Shown: positions 1 to 8,851 of the stretch, one piece after another
How positions within the stretch are numbered: position 1 is the stretch's first letter
Layout: every line of letters begins with the position of its first letter
Assembly (NCBI GenBank): GCA_031180665.1
Contig: JAPSLP010000002.1
Location: 186,001 to 250,000 of the forward strand
Reading direction: 5' to 3'
From: Cupriavidus sp.
GTDB taxonomy: Bacteria > Pseudomonadota > Gammaproteobacteria > Burkholderiales > Burkholderiaceae
Length of the DNA stretch: 64,000 nt
Position numbers and translations under genes: made by a program
The notes under the pieces: model-generated
The model's database searches: none
What the model was told of the DNA's origin: nothing
The model's input: only the letters and a program-made list of their open reading frames with translations

Positions 1-611
1 ACCAGGCCCAGCGCGGCATCGATCAGCACCATCACCACCAGCGCCGGCAGCGCGAAGCCGATGCACAGCTCCATCATCAGCTGCCATTGATGCGAGATAA
101 AGCCAGGGAAGCTCGCCGAAAGATGCCAGCCGCCGAGCAGCGGCATGCTCTGATAGGAGGCATAGAGCGCCGTCAGCATCGCGTTGAAGCCGCCGCCAAC
201 CAGAAACAGCACGGCAAGGACCTGCGTGAACAGGACGCCGAACACCGACGACTGTTCTTCCAGCATCGGGTTCAGCACCGATGCCATCGAAGTGCCTCGT
301 ACGGTATCGATCACGGTGCTGGCCATGTCGATGGCCCAGAACGGGATGGTTGCGCAGAAGCCCATCAGCATTCCGATCGCAAACTCCTGCATCACCAGCA
401 CGGCGAGGGACGGCAGCGACAGCTCGGCGAACTGGGCGGCGTGCGCCAGCTGCATCGGCAGCGCGGGCAGCGCCATCACCAGCACCAGCGCATTGCGGAT
501 CAGGCCGCCGCCGAGCGCGCGTGCCGAGAACATCGGCATCAGCACCAGCATGCCGAGGGGCCGCAGCATCGTCAGTGCGAGCGTCGGAACGATATGCTGC
601 CAGCCGTCCAC
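1..611 (-). CDS. sctT: T3SS export gate protein SctT (partial, N-terminal part)
   Basis: Inner-membrane export gate component (SpaR/YscT/SsaT family) that forms the entry pore of the type III apparatus with SctR and SctS. Reading leftward from a GTG at 611, directly after the SctS stop, gives about 203 residues that run off the window edge. They show several long hydrophobic stretches and a family-like segment LNPMLEEQSSVFGVLFTQVL followed by a glycine-rich turn. No ATG lies closer to the SctS stop, and TAGGTG suggests translational coupling. Usual family length is about 255-265 residues, so roughly the last fifth is missing. SctU would be expected next, outside the window. Confidence 0.88.
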   Translation of the reverse strand, partial: MDGWQHIVPTLALTMLRPLGMLVLMPMFSARALGGGLIRNALVLVMALPALPMQLAHAAQFAELSLPSLAVLVMQEFAIGMLMGFCATIPFWAIDMASTVIDTVRGTSMASVLNPMLEEQSSVFGVLFTQVLAVLFLVGGGFNAMLTALYASYQSMPLLGGWHLSASFPGFISHQWQLMMELCIGFALPALVVMVLIDAALGL

Positions 612-881
612 CTATTTCCCCATCACGGAAATCTGCTCGAACGCCATGTTCGTATAGCCGATCAGCGTGGCACCCATCCAGTGATAGGTCATCACCAGCG
701 TGATGCAGACCGCGATCAGCTTCAGCAGGAACTGGATGGTCTGGTCCTGGACCTGCGTCAGCGCCTGCACCAGGCTGACCAGCACACCGACCACCGAGGC
801 CACGACGACGACCGGCAGCGACAGGATCAGCACCAGCCACAGCAGGTTGGACGCCAGCTGCGCAATGATTTCGTTGCTCAT
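612..881 (-). CDS. sctS: T3SS export gate protein SctS
   Basis: Small inner-membrane export gate subunit of 89 residues (FliQ/SpaQ/SsaS family), which packs around the SctR-SctT core. The protein starts MSNEIIAQLASN and has two transmembrane hairpin helices separated by the conserved loop VQALTQVQDQTIQF, typical of the family; 85-90 residues is the normal size. The open frame extends further upstream, but ATG at 881 overlaps the SctR stop by four bases (ATGA), which fixes the start. It is cotranscribed with sctR upstream and sctT immediately downstream. Confidence 0.95.
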   Translation of the reverse strand: MSNEIIAQLASNLLWLVLILSLPVVVVASVVGVLVSLVQALTQVQDQTIQFLLKLIAVCITLVMTYHWMGATLIGYTNMAFEQISVMGK

Positions 882-1528
882 AGATAGGACTGGATCAACT
901 GGCCGAGCAACTTTTCCCATCCGCCGATCAGCACGAACACCAGCAGCTTGATCGGCAGCGAGATCGTTACGGGAGACACCATCATCATCCCCATCGCCAG
1001 CAGCACGTTGGAGACGATCAGGTCGATGGCGACGAAGGGCAGGTACAGCAGCAGGCCGATCTTGAAGGCCTCGACCAGTTCGCTGACGGTGAAGGCGGGA
1101 ATCAGCACCACCAGCGAATCGTCCGGAATGCGCTGGCGATAGGGCTCGGGCCACATCTTCTCGCCGATGTCGAGGAAGAAGCGGACCTGCTGCGGGCTCG
1201 CCTTGCCCTTGATGAACTCGCGGTAAGGCTCCAGCACCCGGGTTTCGACCTGGCCGAACAGATCCGGCGCCTCCATCTTGATCGGATTGGCCTTCAGGTT
1301 GTCGCTGATCGCCATGCCCACCGGCGCCATGATGAACAGCGTCAGCACCAGCGACAGCCCGTAGATCGCCATGTTCGGCGGTATCTGCTGGATGCCCAGC
1401 GCGTTGCGCAGCGTGGACAGCACGATCGAGATCTTCAGGAAGGCGGTGCCCATCACGATGAAGAGCGGCAGCAACGACAGGGCGAACAGCAGCAGGATCA
1501 GCTGCAGAGGATGATCGGCAAGCGACAT
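878..1528 (-). CDS. sctR: T3SS export gate protein SctR
   Basis: Inner-membrane export gate subunit (FliP/SpaP/SsaR family), 216 residues from ATG 1528. It shows the hydrophobic N-terminal helix, the conserved FLKISIVLSTLRNALGIQQI segment, the long periplasmic domain, and the C-terminal motif VLLAMGMMMVSPVTISLPIK. The frame stays open to 1591, but ATG 1528 gives the usual family length and start (MSLADHPLQLI). An 81-base gap separates it from SctQ, one of the larger gaps in this operon, and it overlaps SctS by four bases. Confidence 0.95.
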   Translation of the reverse strand: MSLADHPLQLILLLFALSLLPLFIVMGTAFLKISIVLSTLRNALGIQQIPPNMAIYGLSLVLTLFIMAPVGMAISDNLKANPIKMEAPDLFGQVETRVLEPYREFIKGKASPQQVRFFLDIGEKMWPEPYRQRIPDDSLVVLIPAFTVSELVEAFKIGLLLYLPFVAIDLIVSNVLLAMGMMMVSPVTISLPIKLLVFVLIGGWEKLLGQLIQSYL

Positions 1529-1609
1529 GATCTGGTCCGTGAGTGAGCGATCATTCTCGGCATGCCCCGCCCACGCCGGCATCGGGCCCATGCCTGAGAT
1601 CGCCGGCTC

Positions 1610-2806
1610 TCACTCGATCCGCATCACCAGCTTGTCGCCCACGCGCAGCAGCGTGCCGCTGGCGATCGCCTGCCCCGACACCGTCAGCGTGACCCGGCCG
1701 TGGCTGGCATGGGCCAGCTCCAGCATCTGCCCCGTCTGCAGCTCACGCAGGGTATCGAGCGACAACGACAGGCGCCCCACTTCGGCCACCGCGGTCAGCA
1801 CGATGTTGTCGTCGTCGAGTTGGCTGCCGCGCAGCGTGGCCTCGGTTCCTTGTTCCATGCCGGGTTCCTCATTGCATGTGTGTTCGATATGCCAGGCGTC
1901 GTGCGCGAAGCGCGCCAGCCCCAGCGGGCGTTCGGCGACCAGCCAGGCGTGGCCGTGCTCGATCGCGGCGGGCCGCTCGAGCACGACGCCGTCGCCGGGC
2001 TTGAGCGCGGCGAGCCGCGCGCGTGTCAGGCGCGCCCATCCGGCGGCCAGCGCGACCGGGATCGGTGGAATGGTCAGCGGCGGCCGGCGGTCCTCCATGG
2101 TTTGCGCCAGTGCGGCGATCCAGGGCTCGGGCCAGTCGAGCAGGCGCAGGTCGAGTTCGGCATCGGCGCGGCACAGCGTCAGCGTGGGCGCGATCGCACG
2201 CACGCAGCTGCCCGGTTCGGCGGCGCAGAAGCGCGGCACGCCGAGGCCGGCCTGGTCGGCATGGTGCTGCAGCGGCAACAAGGTCCATTGGCCGAGCAGC
2301 CCCAGCAGATCCGGCGGAATCTGCTGGAAGCGTTGTACCGCCAGGCGCGGCGCCAGCCATTCGCACCAGGCGTCGGCGTCGACCCAGGCGCGGGCGCGCT
2401 GCCCGTCGATCGCCACCGACAGCACCACGCCGTCGCCTCCGCAGGGCTTCAGGTCGAGCGCAATGGCGCCGCCTTCGGCGTGCGCATCGGTGTCGGCGAT
2501 GTCGCCGATGCCGTGGTATTGGCCGCCGTCGCGATCGCCTGCGCGGACCTCGGCCAGCGGATCGCCGTCGAAGGCATCGAGCCGCCGCATCGGATCCATC
2601 GTCGGATCTGCCAGCGGATCTGCCAGCGGATCGATCAGCGGATCGGCGACATCGAGGCGATCCAGCGCCTGCAGCGCGTCCAGTCCTTCACCGTGGGCGC
2701 TGCGGTCGGCGCCGACACGCCGGCCGCCGGCTGCGGCGCCGGACCGGCCCGGGCCGATCGCCCGCGCCAGTTCCAGGTCCTGATCGCTCCATTCATCGAG
2801 TAGCAT
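1610..2806 (-). CDS. sctQ: T3SS cytoplasmic ring protein SctQ
   Basis: Sorting platform (C-ring) protein that docks the ATPase complex and cargo under the export gate (SpaO/YscQ/SsaQ, 398 residues). The C-terminal 80 residues form a recognisable SpoA/FliN-like domain (VGRLSLSLDTLRELQTGQML, then GTLLRVGDKLVMRIE). The N-terminal part is divergent. Around residues 52-72 a short tandem repeat at the DNA level (near 2595-2645) encodes repeated Asp-Pro units such as DPLADPLADP, likely a flexible linker. The start overlaps the end of SctP by 14 bases. An internal start making a separate C-terminal SpoA product, as in SsaQ, is possible but I could not confirm one. Confidence 0.88.
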   Translation of the reverse strand: MLLDEWSDQDLELARAIGPGRSGAAAGGRRVGADRSAHGEGLDALQALDRLDVADPLIDPLADPLADPTMDPMRRLDAFDGDPLAEVRAGDRDGGQYHGIGDIADTDAHAEGGAIALDLKPCGGDGVVLSVAIDGQRARAWVDADAWCEWLAPRLAVQRFQQIPPDLLGLLGQWTLLPLQHHADQAGLGVPRFCAAEPGSCVRAIAPTLTLCRADAELDLRLLDWPEPWIAALAQTMEDRRPPLTIPPIPVALAAGWARLTRARLAALKPGDGVVLERPAAIEHGHAWLVAERPLGLARFAHDAWHIEHTCNEEPGMEQGTEATLRGSQLDDDNIVLTAVAEVGRLSLSLDTLRELQTGQMLELAHASHGRVTLTVSGQAIASGTLLRVGDKLVMRIE

Positions 2807-3332
2807 CGGCCACCTCCAATCGAATCACTTCACCGGTCTGTCTGGCCACCTCGTCGCTCAGCGACGACTTCGCTTCCACCAGGCGCTTGTGCTGCTGCCG
2901 GTTCAACGGCCGCAGCGTGACGACGATCTGCCCGGCATGCAGCGACGCCTGCAGTTCCATGCCGGCCCATGTGCCCTGTGTGAAGCGGACATGCAGCCCG
3001 TTGCCGCTCAGGCGCGTCTGCGTGCCCGGCGCGAAGCGATCCGCTTCGAGGTCGCCGGGTGCGGTTGCCTCGGCGCGGCCCGCGTCGGGCCCGCCGCCGG
3101 CAGCCGTCGCGGTCGGCTCGGGACGCGCAGCGCCAAGCATCGACCACCATGCCGCCGGCATGGGTGGCGGCGGCACAACCGGCTGCGCCTCGTCGGCGCC
3201 CCGCTCGCGAGCGCGCCTGCGCTTGCGCATCGCCGCGTCGAACTGCGCCGTCTGCTGCGGTTCCACCTTGCGACGCTCGTCGCGATCGCGGCCGCCCTTG
3301 GGCAGGGCGCCGCCTACCGGAGACACACTCAT
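2793..3332 (-). CDS. sctP: T3SS needle-length/substrate-switch protein SctP (candidate)
   Basis: A 179-residue protein at the position of ssaP between sctO and sctQ. SctP proteins measure needle length and switch substrate class; they are poorly conserved and usually placed by position. The N terminus is Lys/Arg-rich and Pro-rich (PVVPPPPMP), typical of the disordered ruler part. The C-terminal 80 residues (VRFTQGTWAGMELQASL then GQIVVTLRPLNRQQHKRLV) look like a compact T3S4-type domain. The frame is open to 3671, but ATG 3332 overlaps the SctO stop as ATGA, the same coupling as its neighbours. The upstream part of the open frame is the shadow of sctO. Confidence 0.72.
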   Translation of the reverse strand: MSVSPVGGALPKGGRDRDERRKVEPQQTAQFDAAMRKRRRARERGADEAQPVVPPPPMPAAWWSMLGAARPEPTATAAGGGPDAGRAEATAPGDLEADRFAPGTQTRLSGNGLHVRFTQGTWAGMELQASLHAGQIVVTLRPLNRQQHKRLVEAKSSLSDEVARQTGEVIRLEVADATR

Positions 3333-3727
3333 CGCTGCTCCTCGATCAGCGCGGCCAGCTTCTCCTGGCCGCGCAGGTTCTCCTTCAGTGCCCGCGCAGT
3401 CCGTGCAGCCTGTTCCTGGCAATCCGCGATCTGCTCGGCAAGCTTGCGCAGCCCGGCCTGCAGGTGCTGTTCGCGTTGATAGAACTCGGCGAACTGGCGC
3501 TTGAGCTTGTGGAATTCGCGCGGGTCGACCGCGTGCTCCGTCTGGTTGGCAGCGCGCCACTGGGCGCGCAGATCGGCCTGCTCGGCCCTGCGGGTATCGG
3601 CCTGCTGCCGGCATTCGCGCATGTCCGCCTCGATGCGGCGGGCGCGATGGCGCAGCGCGCCTTCGCGGCACGTCTTGATGGTGCGCAACTGGTCGAGCAT
3701 CCGGGCGGTGGTGAGTCTGGCCATCAT
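3329..3727 (-). CDS. sctO: T3SS stalk protein SctO
   Basis: A 132-residue, almost wholly charged and coiled-coil protein (many Arg, Glu, Gln; heptad-like leucines), matching the SctO/YscO/SsaO/FliJ class. These form the central stalk linking the hexameric SctN ATPase to the SctV export gate. Identification rests on position directly after sctN, size and coiled-coil composition; primary sequence is weakly conserved in this family. The start MMARLTTARML at 3727 overlaps the SctN stop (ATGATG), so it is translationally coupled. The C-terminal QEKLAALIEEQR also looks helical. Confidence 0.8.
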   Translation of the reverse strand: MMARLTTARMLDQLRTIKTCREGALRHRARRIEADMRECRQQADTRRAEQADLRAQWRAANQTEHAVDPREFHKLKRQFAEFYQREQHLQAGLRKLAEQIADCQEQAARTARALKENLRGQEKLAALIEEQR

Positions 3728-5046
3728 CCCTCCACGACCTGCCGCAGCTGGTGCAGCGTGCTCTGGTAATCGGCGCGATCGCCCGTGCCCTGGCACAGGA
3801 AGGCCTCGAGCCCGGCGCGCCGGTCCAGTGCGTCGTCCGCCTCGGCGTCGTGGCCGCGCTCGTATTCGCCGACCCGCACCAGCAGCTCGATTTCCTTGTA
3901 CTGGGCCAGCAGCCGGCGCGCCTTGCCCGCCCACTGCCGATGCTGCTCGCTGGTGACCTGGTGCATCACGCGGCTGATGCTGGCCGGGATATCGATGGCC
4001 GGATAGTGGTTCTTTTCAGCCAGCTCGCGCGACAGCACGATGTGGCCGTCGAGAATCGAGCGAACCTCGTCGGCGATCGGCTCGGTCATATCGTCGCCCT
4101 CGACCAGGACCGTATAGATGCCGGTGATGCTGCCGCTGGCGGCGCAGCCGGCCCGTTCCAGCAGCCGCGGCAGGCGCGCGAACACGCTGGGCGGAAAACT
4201 GCCGGCGGCCGGCAGCTCGCCGGCGGCCAGGCCGATCTCCCGGCCGGCGCGGGCAAAGCGCGTCAGCGAATCGACCATCAGCAGCACGTTCAGGCCCTGA
4301 TCGCGGAAATACTCGGCGATGGTGGTCGCGGTGTAGACGGCCTTCAGGCGCTCCAGCGCCGGGCGGTCGGAGGTCGACACCACCACCACCGACCGCTCGC
4401 GCGCCTCGGCGGTCAGCGTCTGGTCGAGAAACTCGCGGACTTCGCGCCCGCGCTCGCCCACCAGCGCGAGTACCACCACATCGGCCAGGCTGCCGTCGCA
4501 GATCATGCCGAGCAGCGTGCTCTTGCCCCCGCCCGCGGCAGCGAAGATGCCGATCCGCTGCCCGCGCCCGCAGGTCAGCATGCCGTCGATCGCGCGCACG
4601 CCCAGCGGCAGCGCCTGATCGATCAACGTGCGCGTCAGCGGATCGGGCACCGCCGCCTCCAGCGCGCGCGTCTCGCACGCCGGCGGCACCGGCGCACCGC
4701 TCATCCGGCGGCCCAGGCCGTCGACCACCGAGCCGATCAGATGCGGTCCGACCGGAATGCGATGCTCGGTACCAAGCGGGCGCACCAGCGCGCCGCAGCT
4801 CATGCCGATCGGCTCCGAGAACGGCGACAGCAGCGCGATCTCGCGTTGCAGGCCGACCACTTCGGCCTGCATATCGCCGCCGATCATGCAAAGTTCGGCC
4901 AGCGCCGCGTCGGGCAGGCTGGCCTTGATCAGCGTCGGTCCGATTTCGACCACACGACCGAAGCGCTCCACGCCATCGGCCAGCGCCGGCAGCGTCAGGC
5001 GACCGGCCACGCGGGAAACGATCGCGTCGGCATCAGGCATACGCAT
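3724..5046 (-). CDS. sctN: T3SS ATPase SctN
   Basis: Hexameric cytoplasmic ATPase (FliI/InvC/SsaN family, 440 residues), which strips chaperones from effectors and feeds export. It shows a beta-barrel N-terminal domain, Walker A GIFAAAGGGKSTLL near residue 170, the catalytic-Glu motif LALVGERGREVREF, Walker B-type VLLMVDSLTRFARA, and the ERAG-containing segment before the arginine-finger region. Length is normal. The start MRMPDADA at 5046 overlaps the SctV stop; MPDADA at 5040 is an alternative. It is followed by SctO in a four-base overlap, the usual order. Confidence 0.97.
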   Translation of the reverse strand: MRMPDADAIVSRVAGRLTLPALADGVERFGRVVEIGPTLIKASLPDAALAELCMIGGDMQAEVVGLQREIALLSPFSEPIGMSCGALVRPLGTEHRIPVGPHLIGSVVDGLGRRMSGAPVPPACETRALEAAVPDPLTRTLIDQALPLGVRAIDGMLTCGRGQRIGIFAAAGGGKSTLLGMICDGSLADVVVLALVGERGREVREFLDQTLTAEARERSVVVVSTSDRPALERLKAVYTATTIAEYFRDQGLNVLLMVDSLTRFARAGREIGLAAGELPAAGSFPPSVFARLPRLLERAGCAASGSITGIYTVLVEGDDMTEPIADEVRSILDGHIVLSRELAEKNHYPAIDIPASISRVMHQVTSEQHRQWAGKARRLLAQYKEIELLVRVGEYERGHDAEADDALDRRAGLEAFLCQGTGDRADYQSTLHQLRQVVEG

Positions 5047-7093
5047 CGTCGTACTCCCCGATCATGTCGATATTGCCGAGCACGTGCAGTTGCACGTCGT
5101 CGCCCAACTCCTGGTACGACAACACCGGCACGCTGAACAGCTCCCGCTCGAGGAACTTGCGCAGGAAGCGGCGCACGTCGATGGCGGTGACCAGCGTGCC
5201 GTCCATGTCCTCGCGCCCGGCAATGCCGGCCTTGATGCGGGCCACGATCGCTTCGATCTGGTCGCCCTGCAAGGTCGAGTAGGCGCCGGCGGCGGTCTGG
5301 CGCACCGAGTCGCGGATCATGTTCTCGATGCCGTCGCCGATCAGCCAGACGTTGATCCGCCCATCGCCGCGCGCATGGCGCCCGACGATCTGGCGGCGCA
5401 GCGCGACGCGGACGTATTCGGTCAGCATCACGGTCTCCTTTTCCTTCGGCGACCATTCGATCAACGCCTCGAAGATGGTGCGCAGGTCGCGAATCGAGAT
5501 GCCCTCGGCCACCAGCCGCTGCAATACCTCCGAGACCTTGCTGATCGGCAATTGACGCTGCAGCTCCTTGACCAGCTCGCCGTAGCGGGGCTCCATCGCG
5601 TCCATCAGATAGCGAGTCTCCTGCACGCCGATGAATTCGTCGGCGAAGCGGTCGACGGCCAGCGCGGTGGCGTACGACACGGCCTGCGAACCGGCCAGGA
5701 GCGACAGGCCGGACTGTGCCAGCGAGGCCTGGTGCTCCGGCGCAATCCATTGCAGCGTCAGCCCGCCGAACGGCAGGTTGTCGACGCGCTCGGCGATCGG
5801 CATGGCGCCGGCCTGGCGAGCCAGCAGCCACCGGCCTGCCGGCATCGCTACCTTCAGTACGGGTTCGTTGTACAGCCGCACGCTGAAGCTGCCGGCGGGC
5901 AAGCCGGCCTCGGTGGCCAGCTCGATCTTCGGCAGCGCGATGCCCAGCTGCTCGAACTTCTGCCAGCGCAGCGCCTCGAGCGCCTCGCCCAGGCCGGGCA
6001 GCGCCGCCACATCCTTGGCGAGCTTCAGCGATAGCGGCTCCGCGCCCGGCGTCATGCGCACCTCGCCGTCTCCGTCGCCTGCCGCACCGCCCTGATCGGA
6101 CGTATTGGCGGCGAGCGCCCTGGTGCGGCGACGCGCATAGAACCCGACCAGTCCCAGCATCATCCCCAGCGGCATGAAGATCAGCGCGGGAAAGCCCGGC
6201 ACCAGCGCGAACAGCAGCAACACGCCGGCGGCAATCATCAGCGCGTTCGGCTGGCGCGAGAACTGGTTGACCAGATCCTGCGCCAGGTTCTCGCGCTTCT
6301 CGCCGGGCACACGCGTCACCACGATGCCGGCGGCGATCGAGATGATCAGCGCCGGGATCTGCGCGATCAGGCCGTCGCCGATCGACAGCACGGAATAGAC
6401 CTCGAGCGCCTTGCCGACACCCATATCGTGCTGCATCGTGCCGACCGCGATCCCGCCGACGATGTTGACGAGGATCACGATGATGCCGGCGATCGCATCG
6501 CCCTTGACGAACTTCATCGAGCCGTCCATCGCACCGTACAGCTGGCTCTCCTTCTGCACCAGCTGGCGCTGGCGCTTGGCCTCGTTGGCGTCGATGGTGC
6601 CGGCGCGCAGGTCGCCGTCGATACTCATCTGCTTGCCGGGCATCGCGTCGAGCGAGAAGCGGGCGCCGACTTCAGCCACACGCTCCGCGCCTTTGGTGAT
6701 CACGATGAACTGCACTACCGTGATGATCGAGAACACGATGATGCCGACCGCGAGATTGCCGCCGACGACGAAGTTGCCGAAGGCGGTCACGATCTCGCCC
6801 GCGTCGTGCTGCAGCAGGATCAGGCGGCTGGTGCTGACCGTCAGCGCGAGGCGGAACAGCGTGGTGATCAACAGCAGCGACGGCAGCGCGGACAGGTCCA
6901 GCGGGTCGCGCACATAGATCGCCGTCATCAGCAACAGCAGCGCGAGGCCCAGGTTGATGGCGATCAGCAGGTCGACCAGGATGGTCGGCAGCGGCAGGAT
7001 CATCATGAAGACCGCCACCATCAGCATGATGGCCAGCACGACGTCCTGCCGGCCGCCGACGGTGGCAAGCCAGGAACTGAGGCGCTTGATCAT
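5033..7093 (-). CDS. sctV: T3SS export apparatus protein SctV
   Basis: Major export-gate protein (FHIPEP/FlhA/InvA/SsaV family, 686 residues from ATG 7093). The N-terminal half has about eight transmembrane segments with the conserved DPLDLSALPSLLLITTLFRL and the cytoplasmic loop GARFSLDAMPGKQMSIDGDL. The C-terminal half is the soluble cargo-docking domain that forms a nonameric ring. The frame extends upstream to 7228, but MIKRLSSWLATVGG has the expected family N terminus and overlaps the stop of the 60-residue membrane protein before it (ATGA). It is the most confidently placed protein in the operon. Confidence 0.97.
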   Translation of the reverse strand: MIKRLSSWLATVGGRQDVVLAIMLMVAVFMMILPLPTILVDLLIAINLGLALLLLMTAIYVRDPLDLSALPSLLLITTLFRLALTVSTSRLILLQHDAGEIVTAFGNFVVGGNLAVGIIVFSIITVVQFIVITKGAERVAEVGARFSLDAMPGKQMSIDGDLRAGTIDANEAKRQRQLVQKESQLYGAMDGSMKFVKGDAIAGIIVILVNIVGGIAVGTMQHDMGVGKALEVYSVLSIGDGLIAQIPALIISIAAGIVVTRVPGEKRENLAQDLVNQFSRQPNALMIAAGVLLLFALVPGFPALIFMPLGMMLGLVGFYARRRTRALAANTSDQGGAAGDGDGEVRMTPGAEPLSLKLAKDVAALPGLGEALEALRWQKFEQLGIALPKIELATEAGLPAGSFSVRLYNEPVLKVAMPAGRWLLARQAGAMPIAERVDNLPFGGLTLQWIAPEHQASLAQSGLSLLAGSQAVSYATALAVDRFADEFIGVQETRYLMDAMEPRYGELVKELQRQLPISKVSEVLQRLVAEGISIRDLRTIFEALIEWSPKEKETVMLTEYVRVALRRQIVGRHARGDGRINVWLIGDGIENMIRDSVRQTAAGAYSTLQGDQIEAIVARIKAGIAGREDMDGTLVTAIDVRRFLRKFLERELFSVPVLSYQELGDDVQLHVLGNIDMIGEYDDAYA

Positions 7094-7272
7094 GGTCGCG
7101 CTCCGTGCCGTGCTCGCGCGATGCGCCTGAACACGTCGCCCAGCGCAGCGGCGGTCCGGCAAACGAGGCCGGCCGCTACCGCGCCGAGCACCAGCGCCAG
7201 GGCCAGTGCCACGATCGCGGTGCTCCACACCAGCGCCAGCGGCAACAGCAACGCCGCAAGGACGAACCTCAT
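7090..7272 (-). CDS. small membrane protein inside the T3SS operon
   Basis: A 60-residue frame lying exactly between the SsaM-like gene and sctV. ATG 7272 overlaps the upstream stop as ATGA, and its own stop overlaps the sctV start as ATGA. The sequence is two hydrophobic stretches (MRFVLAALLLPLALVWSTAI, then VALALALVLGAVAAGLVC) with a basic C-terminal tail, RRIARARHGARP. Perfect coupling on both sides argues that it is translated. I do not recognise a family, and SPI-2 has no gene at this position as far as I recall. A role near the export gate is inference from position only. Confidence 0.6.
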   Translation of the reverse strand: MRFVLAALLLPLALVWSTAIVALALALVLGAVAAGLVCRTAAALGDVFRRIARARHGARP

Positions 7273-7637
7273 GCTTGCTCCTTCATGCAGGCTTCGAGCA
7301 GCCTGCGTTGTGCCCGGACCGTCCGGTACCACAGCTCCGCGCCGCTGCCCGCGGGCATCGCGCCCGACACGAACAGGCAGTCGTCGACGCGGAATACCCG
7401 CAGCGGCACGCCTGCCATGCAGGCGGGCGACCAGCGCGTCAGCAAAGTGCGCAGCGCCGCGTCGGCCACGTAGGGATCGACCGGCCGCATGGTGGACAGC
7501 AACACACGGCGGTCGCGCACCTCCATGAACACCTGGATCTCGCCATCGTGTATTTCGACGCGGGGCTCGATCGTGATCGGCTTGACATCCATCAGCCGAA
7601 ACAACTTTTCCAGATTGCGAAGCGTTCCAATATCCAT
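7269..7637 (-). CDS. SsaM/CesL-like T3SS gatekeeper partner
   Basis: A 122-residue protein (MDIGTLRNLEKLFRLMDVKP) located between the gatekeeper gene and sctV, the position of SsaM in SPI-2 and CesL in the LEE. SsaM is also about 122 residues. SsaM/CesL bind the SctW gatekeeper (SsaL/SepL) and help delay effector export until translocators are out. The fold is expected to be chaperone-like (CesT type): alternating beta-strand pattern IEPRVEIHDGEIQVFMEVRD and a C-terminal helix. The frame extends upstream to 8354, but that part is a shadow of sctW. Identification is by position, length and fold pattern, not by a diagnostic motif. Confidence 0.68.
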   Translation of the reverse strand: MDIGTLRNLEKLFRLMDVKPITIEPRVEIHDGEIQVFMEVRDRRVLLSTMRPVDPYVADAALRTLLTRWSPACMAGVPLRVFRVDDCLFVSGAMPAGSGAELWYRTVRAQRRLLEACMKEQA

Positions 7638-7759
7638 CGGTGATCCAGGCACGATCCGGCGGAAGCCGCCGGGCGCGCTTGCTGTCCTCGTTGCATGCGG
7701 TGTTGCCATCGTGCGCGGCAGTCGCGGCACGCGGCATCGGGCGGATACCTGAAGGGGCG

Positions 7760-8851
7760 TCAGCCCGTGGCCTCGCCCGCGGCAGGATCCTCGTTCTCGG
7801 CGCGGTCGTTGAACTCGTTCAGTACGGCCAGCACCTGCTGCCGGTGGTCCTCGTCGCGAAAGCACGGCTCTGGCAGCAGCTTGGTCAGGCGGGTCATGTC
7901 GCGAACCAGCTTGAAGCCGCGTTCGCGGCCCAGCTGCAAGCCGTCGATTTCGCCGCGGATCCAGTCGTGGTAAAGCCAGGGCTGGTCGACCATGCGGATC
8001 AGCAGCCGCAAGACCGTATCCGGCTCGACCGGCGGCTCGCCCAGGCCTCGCGCGATCCGGCCGCACTGCTCCTCGCATCCGAGGAAGATCAGCAGGCGTT
8101 TCAGGTCGCGCACCACCGCGGCGAGCTTGATGCCCTCGGCGGCGTCGTCGTCGATGCCGCTCAGTTCGGCACCGAGCGCACGGATCAGCACCTTGACCTT
8201 GCGGCGGCGCTCGCCGAGGCCGGTCAACTGGTCCAGAAACGCCGCGATGCCCTGCTGCACCACATCGGCGCGCTGATACAGCGACTTCAACTGCGACATC
8301 AGTTCCGGCGTCATCGCGCCGAACTCGAGCCAGCCCAGCATGGCCAGCTCCCAATCGCCACTGGCGCCGAGCCGCCGCTCCAGCGCCTCCTCCGAGCGGG
8401 TACGCTTGCGCCCCGGCCGATGTTGCTCGGCCATCGCGGCGAGCACCAATGCCAACGCCGCGGGATGCAACTGACTGCGCTCGATCGCGGCGAACAGGCT
8501 GTCGACGTCGTCGATGTCGCCGAACTGCTGCAGCAACTGCTCGATGCGGGGATCCTTGTTGGCCAGCAGCGCCTTGGCCAGCTTGCCGACGAAGGCGCGC
8601 GCCAGCAGGGCGTCGTTGCGCCGGTCGCCGCGCAGCAAAGCGTGCAGCTTGGACGAGTGCACATTGGTGAGGCCGGCTTCCTGCAGGCGGCGCGACGCAT
8701 TCAAGGCGCGCGCCGCGAGGTCCGTCGCCGAGCGCGCGGGACTGACCTGCTGGGGTCCGCGGCTCGGTGTACCGCTGCCCTGCCCGGGGAGGACAGCCGG
8801 GGCCGGACCGGTCGGAATGACCGGCTTGGGACCATCCACCTTGGGGCTCAT
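7760..8851 (-). CDS. sctW: T3SS gatekeeper SctW (SsaL/SepL/MxiC-like)
   Basis: A 363-residue gatekeeper of the HrpJ/YopN/SsaL class, which sits at the cytoplasmic face of the export gate and sets the order of translocator and effector secretion. Residues about 40-130 form the helical HrpJ-like domain (NVHSSKLHALLRGDRRND), and the C-terminal part (LIRMVDQPWLYHDWIRGE) resembles the TyeA-like domain fused in this class. The N terminus is Pro/Ser-rich and disordered. ATG 8851 (MSPKVDGPK) overlaps the SctL stop as ATGA and is preferred; MVRMSPK at 8860 is also possible. A 122-base gap follows before the SsaM-like gene. Confidence 0.88.
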   Translation of the reverse strand: MSPKVDGPKPVIPTGPAPAVLPGQGSGTPSRGPQQVSPARSATDLAARALNASRRLQEAGLTNVHSSKLHALLRGDRRNDALLARAFVGKLAKALLANKDPRIEQLLQQFGDIDDVDSLFAAIERSQLHPAALALVLAAMAEQHRPGRKRTRSEEALERRLGASGDWELAMLGWLEFGAMTPELMSQLKSLYQRADVVQQGIAAFLDQLTGLGERRRKVKVLIRALGAELSGIDDDAAEGIKLAAVVRDLKRLLIFLGCEEQCGRIARGLGEPPVEPDTVLRLLIRMVDQPWLYHDWIRGEIDGLQLGRERGFKLVRDMTRLTKLLPEPCFRDEDHRQQVLAVLNEFNDRAENEDPAAGEATG

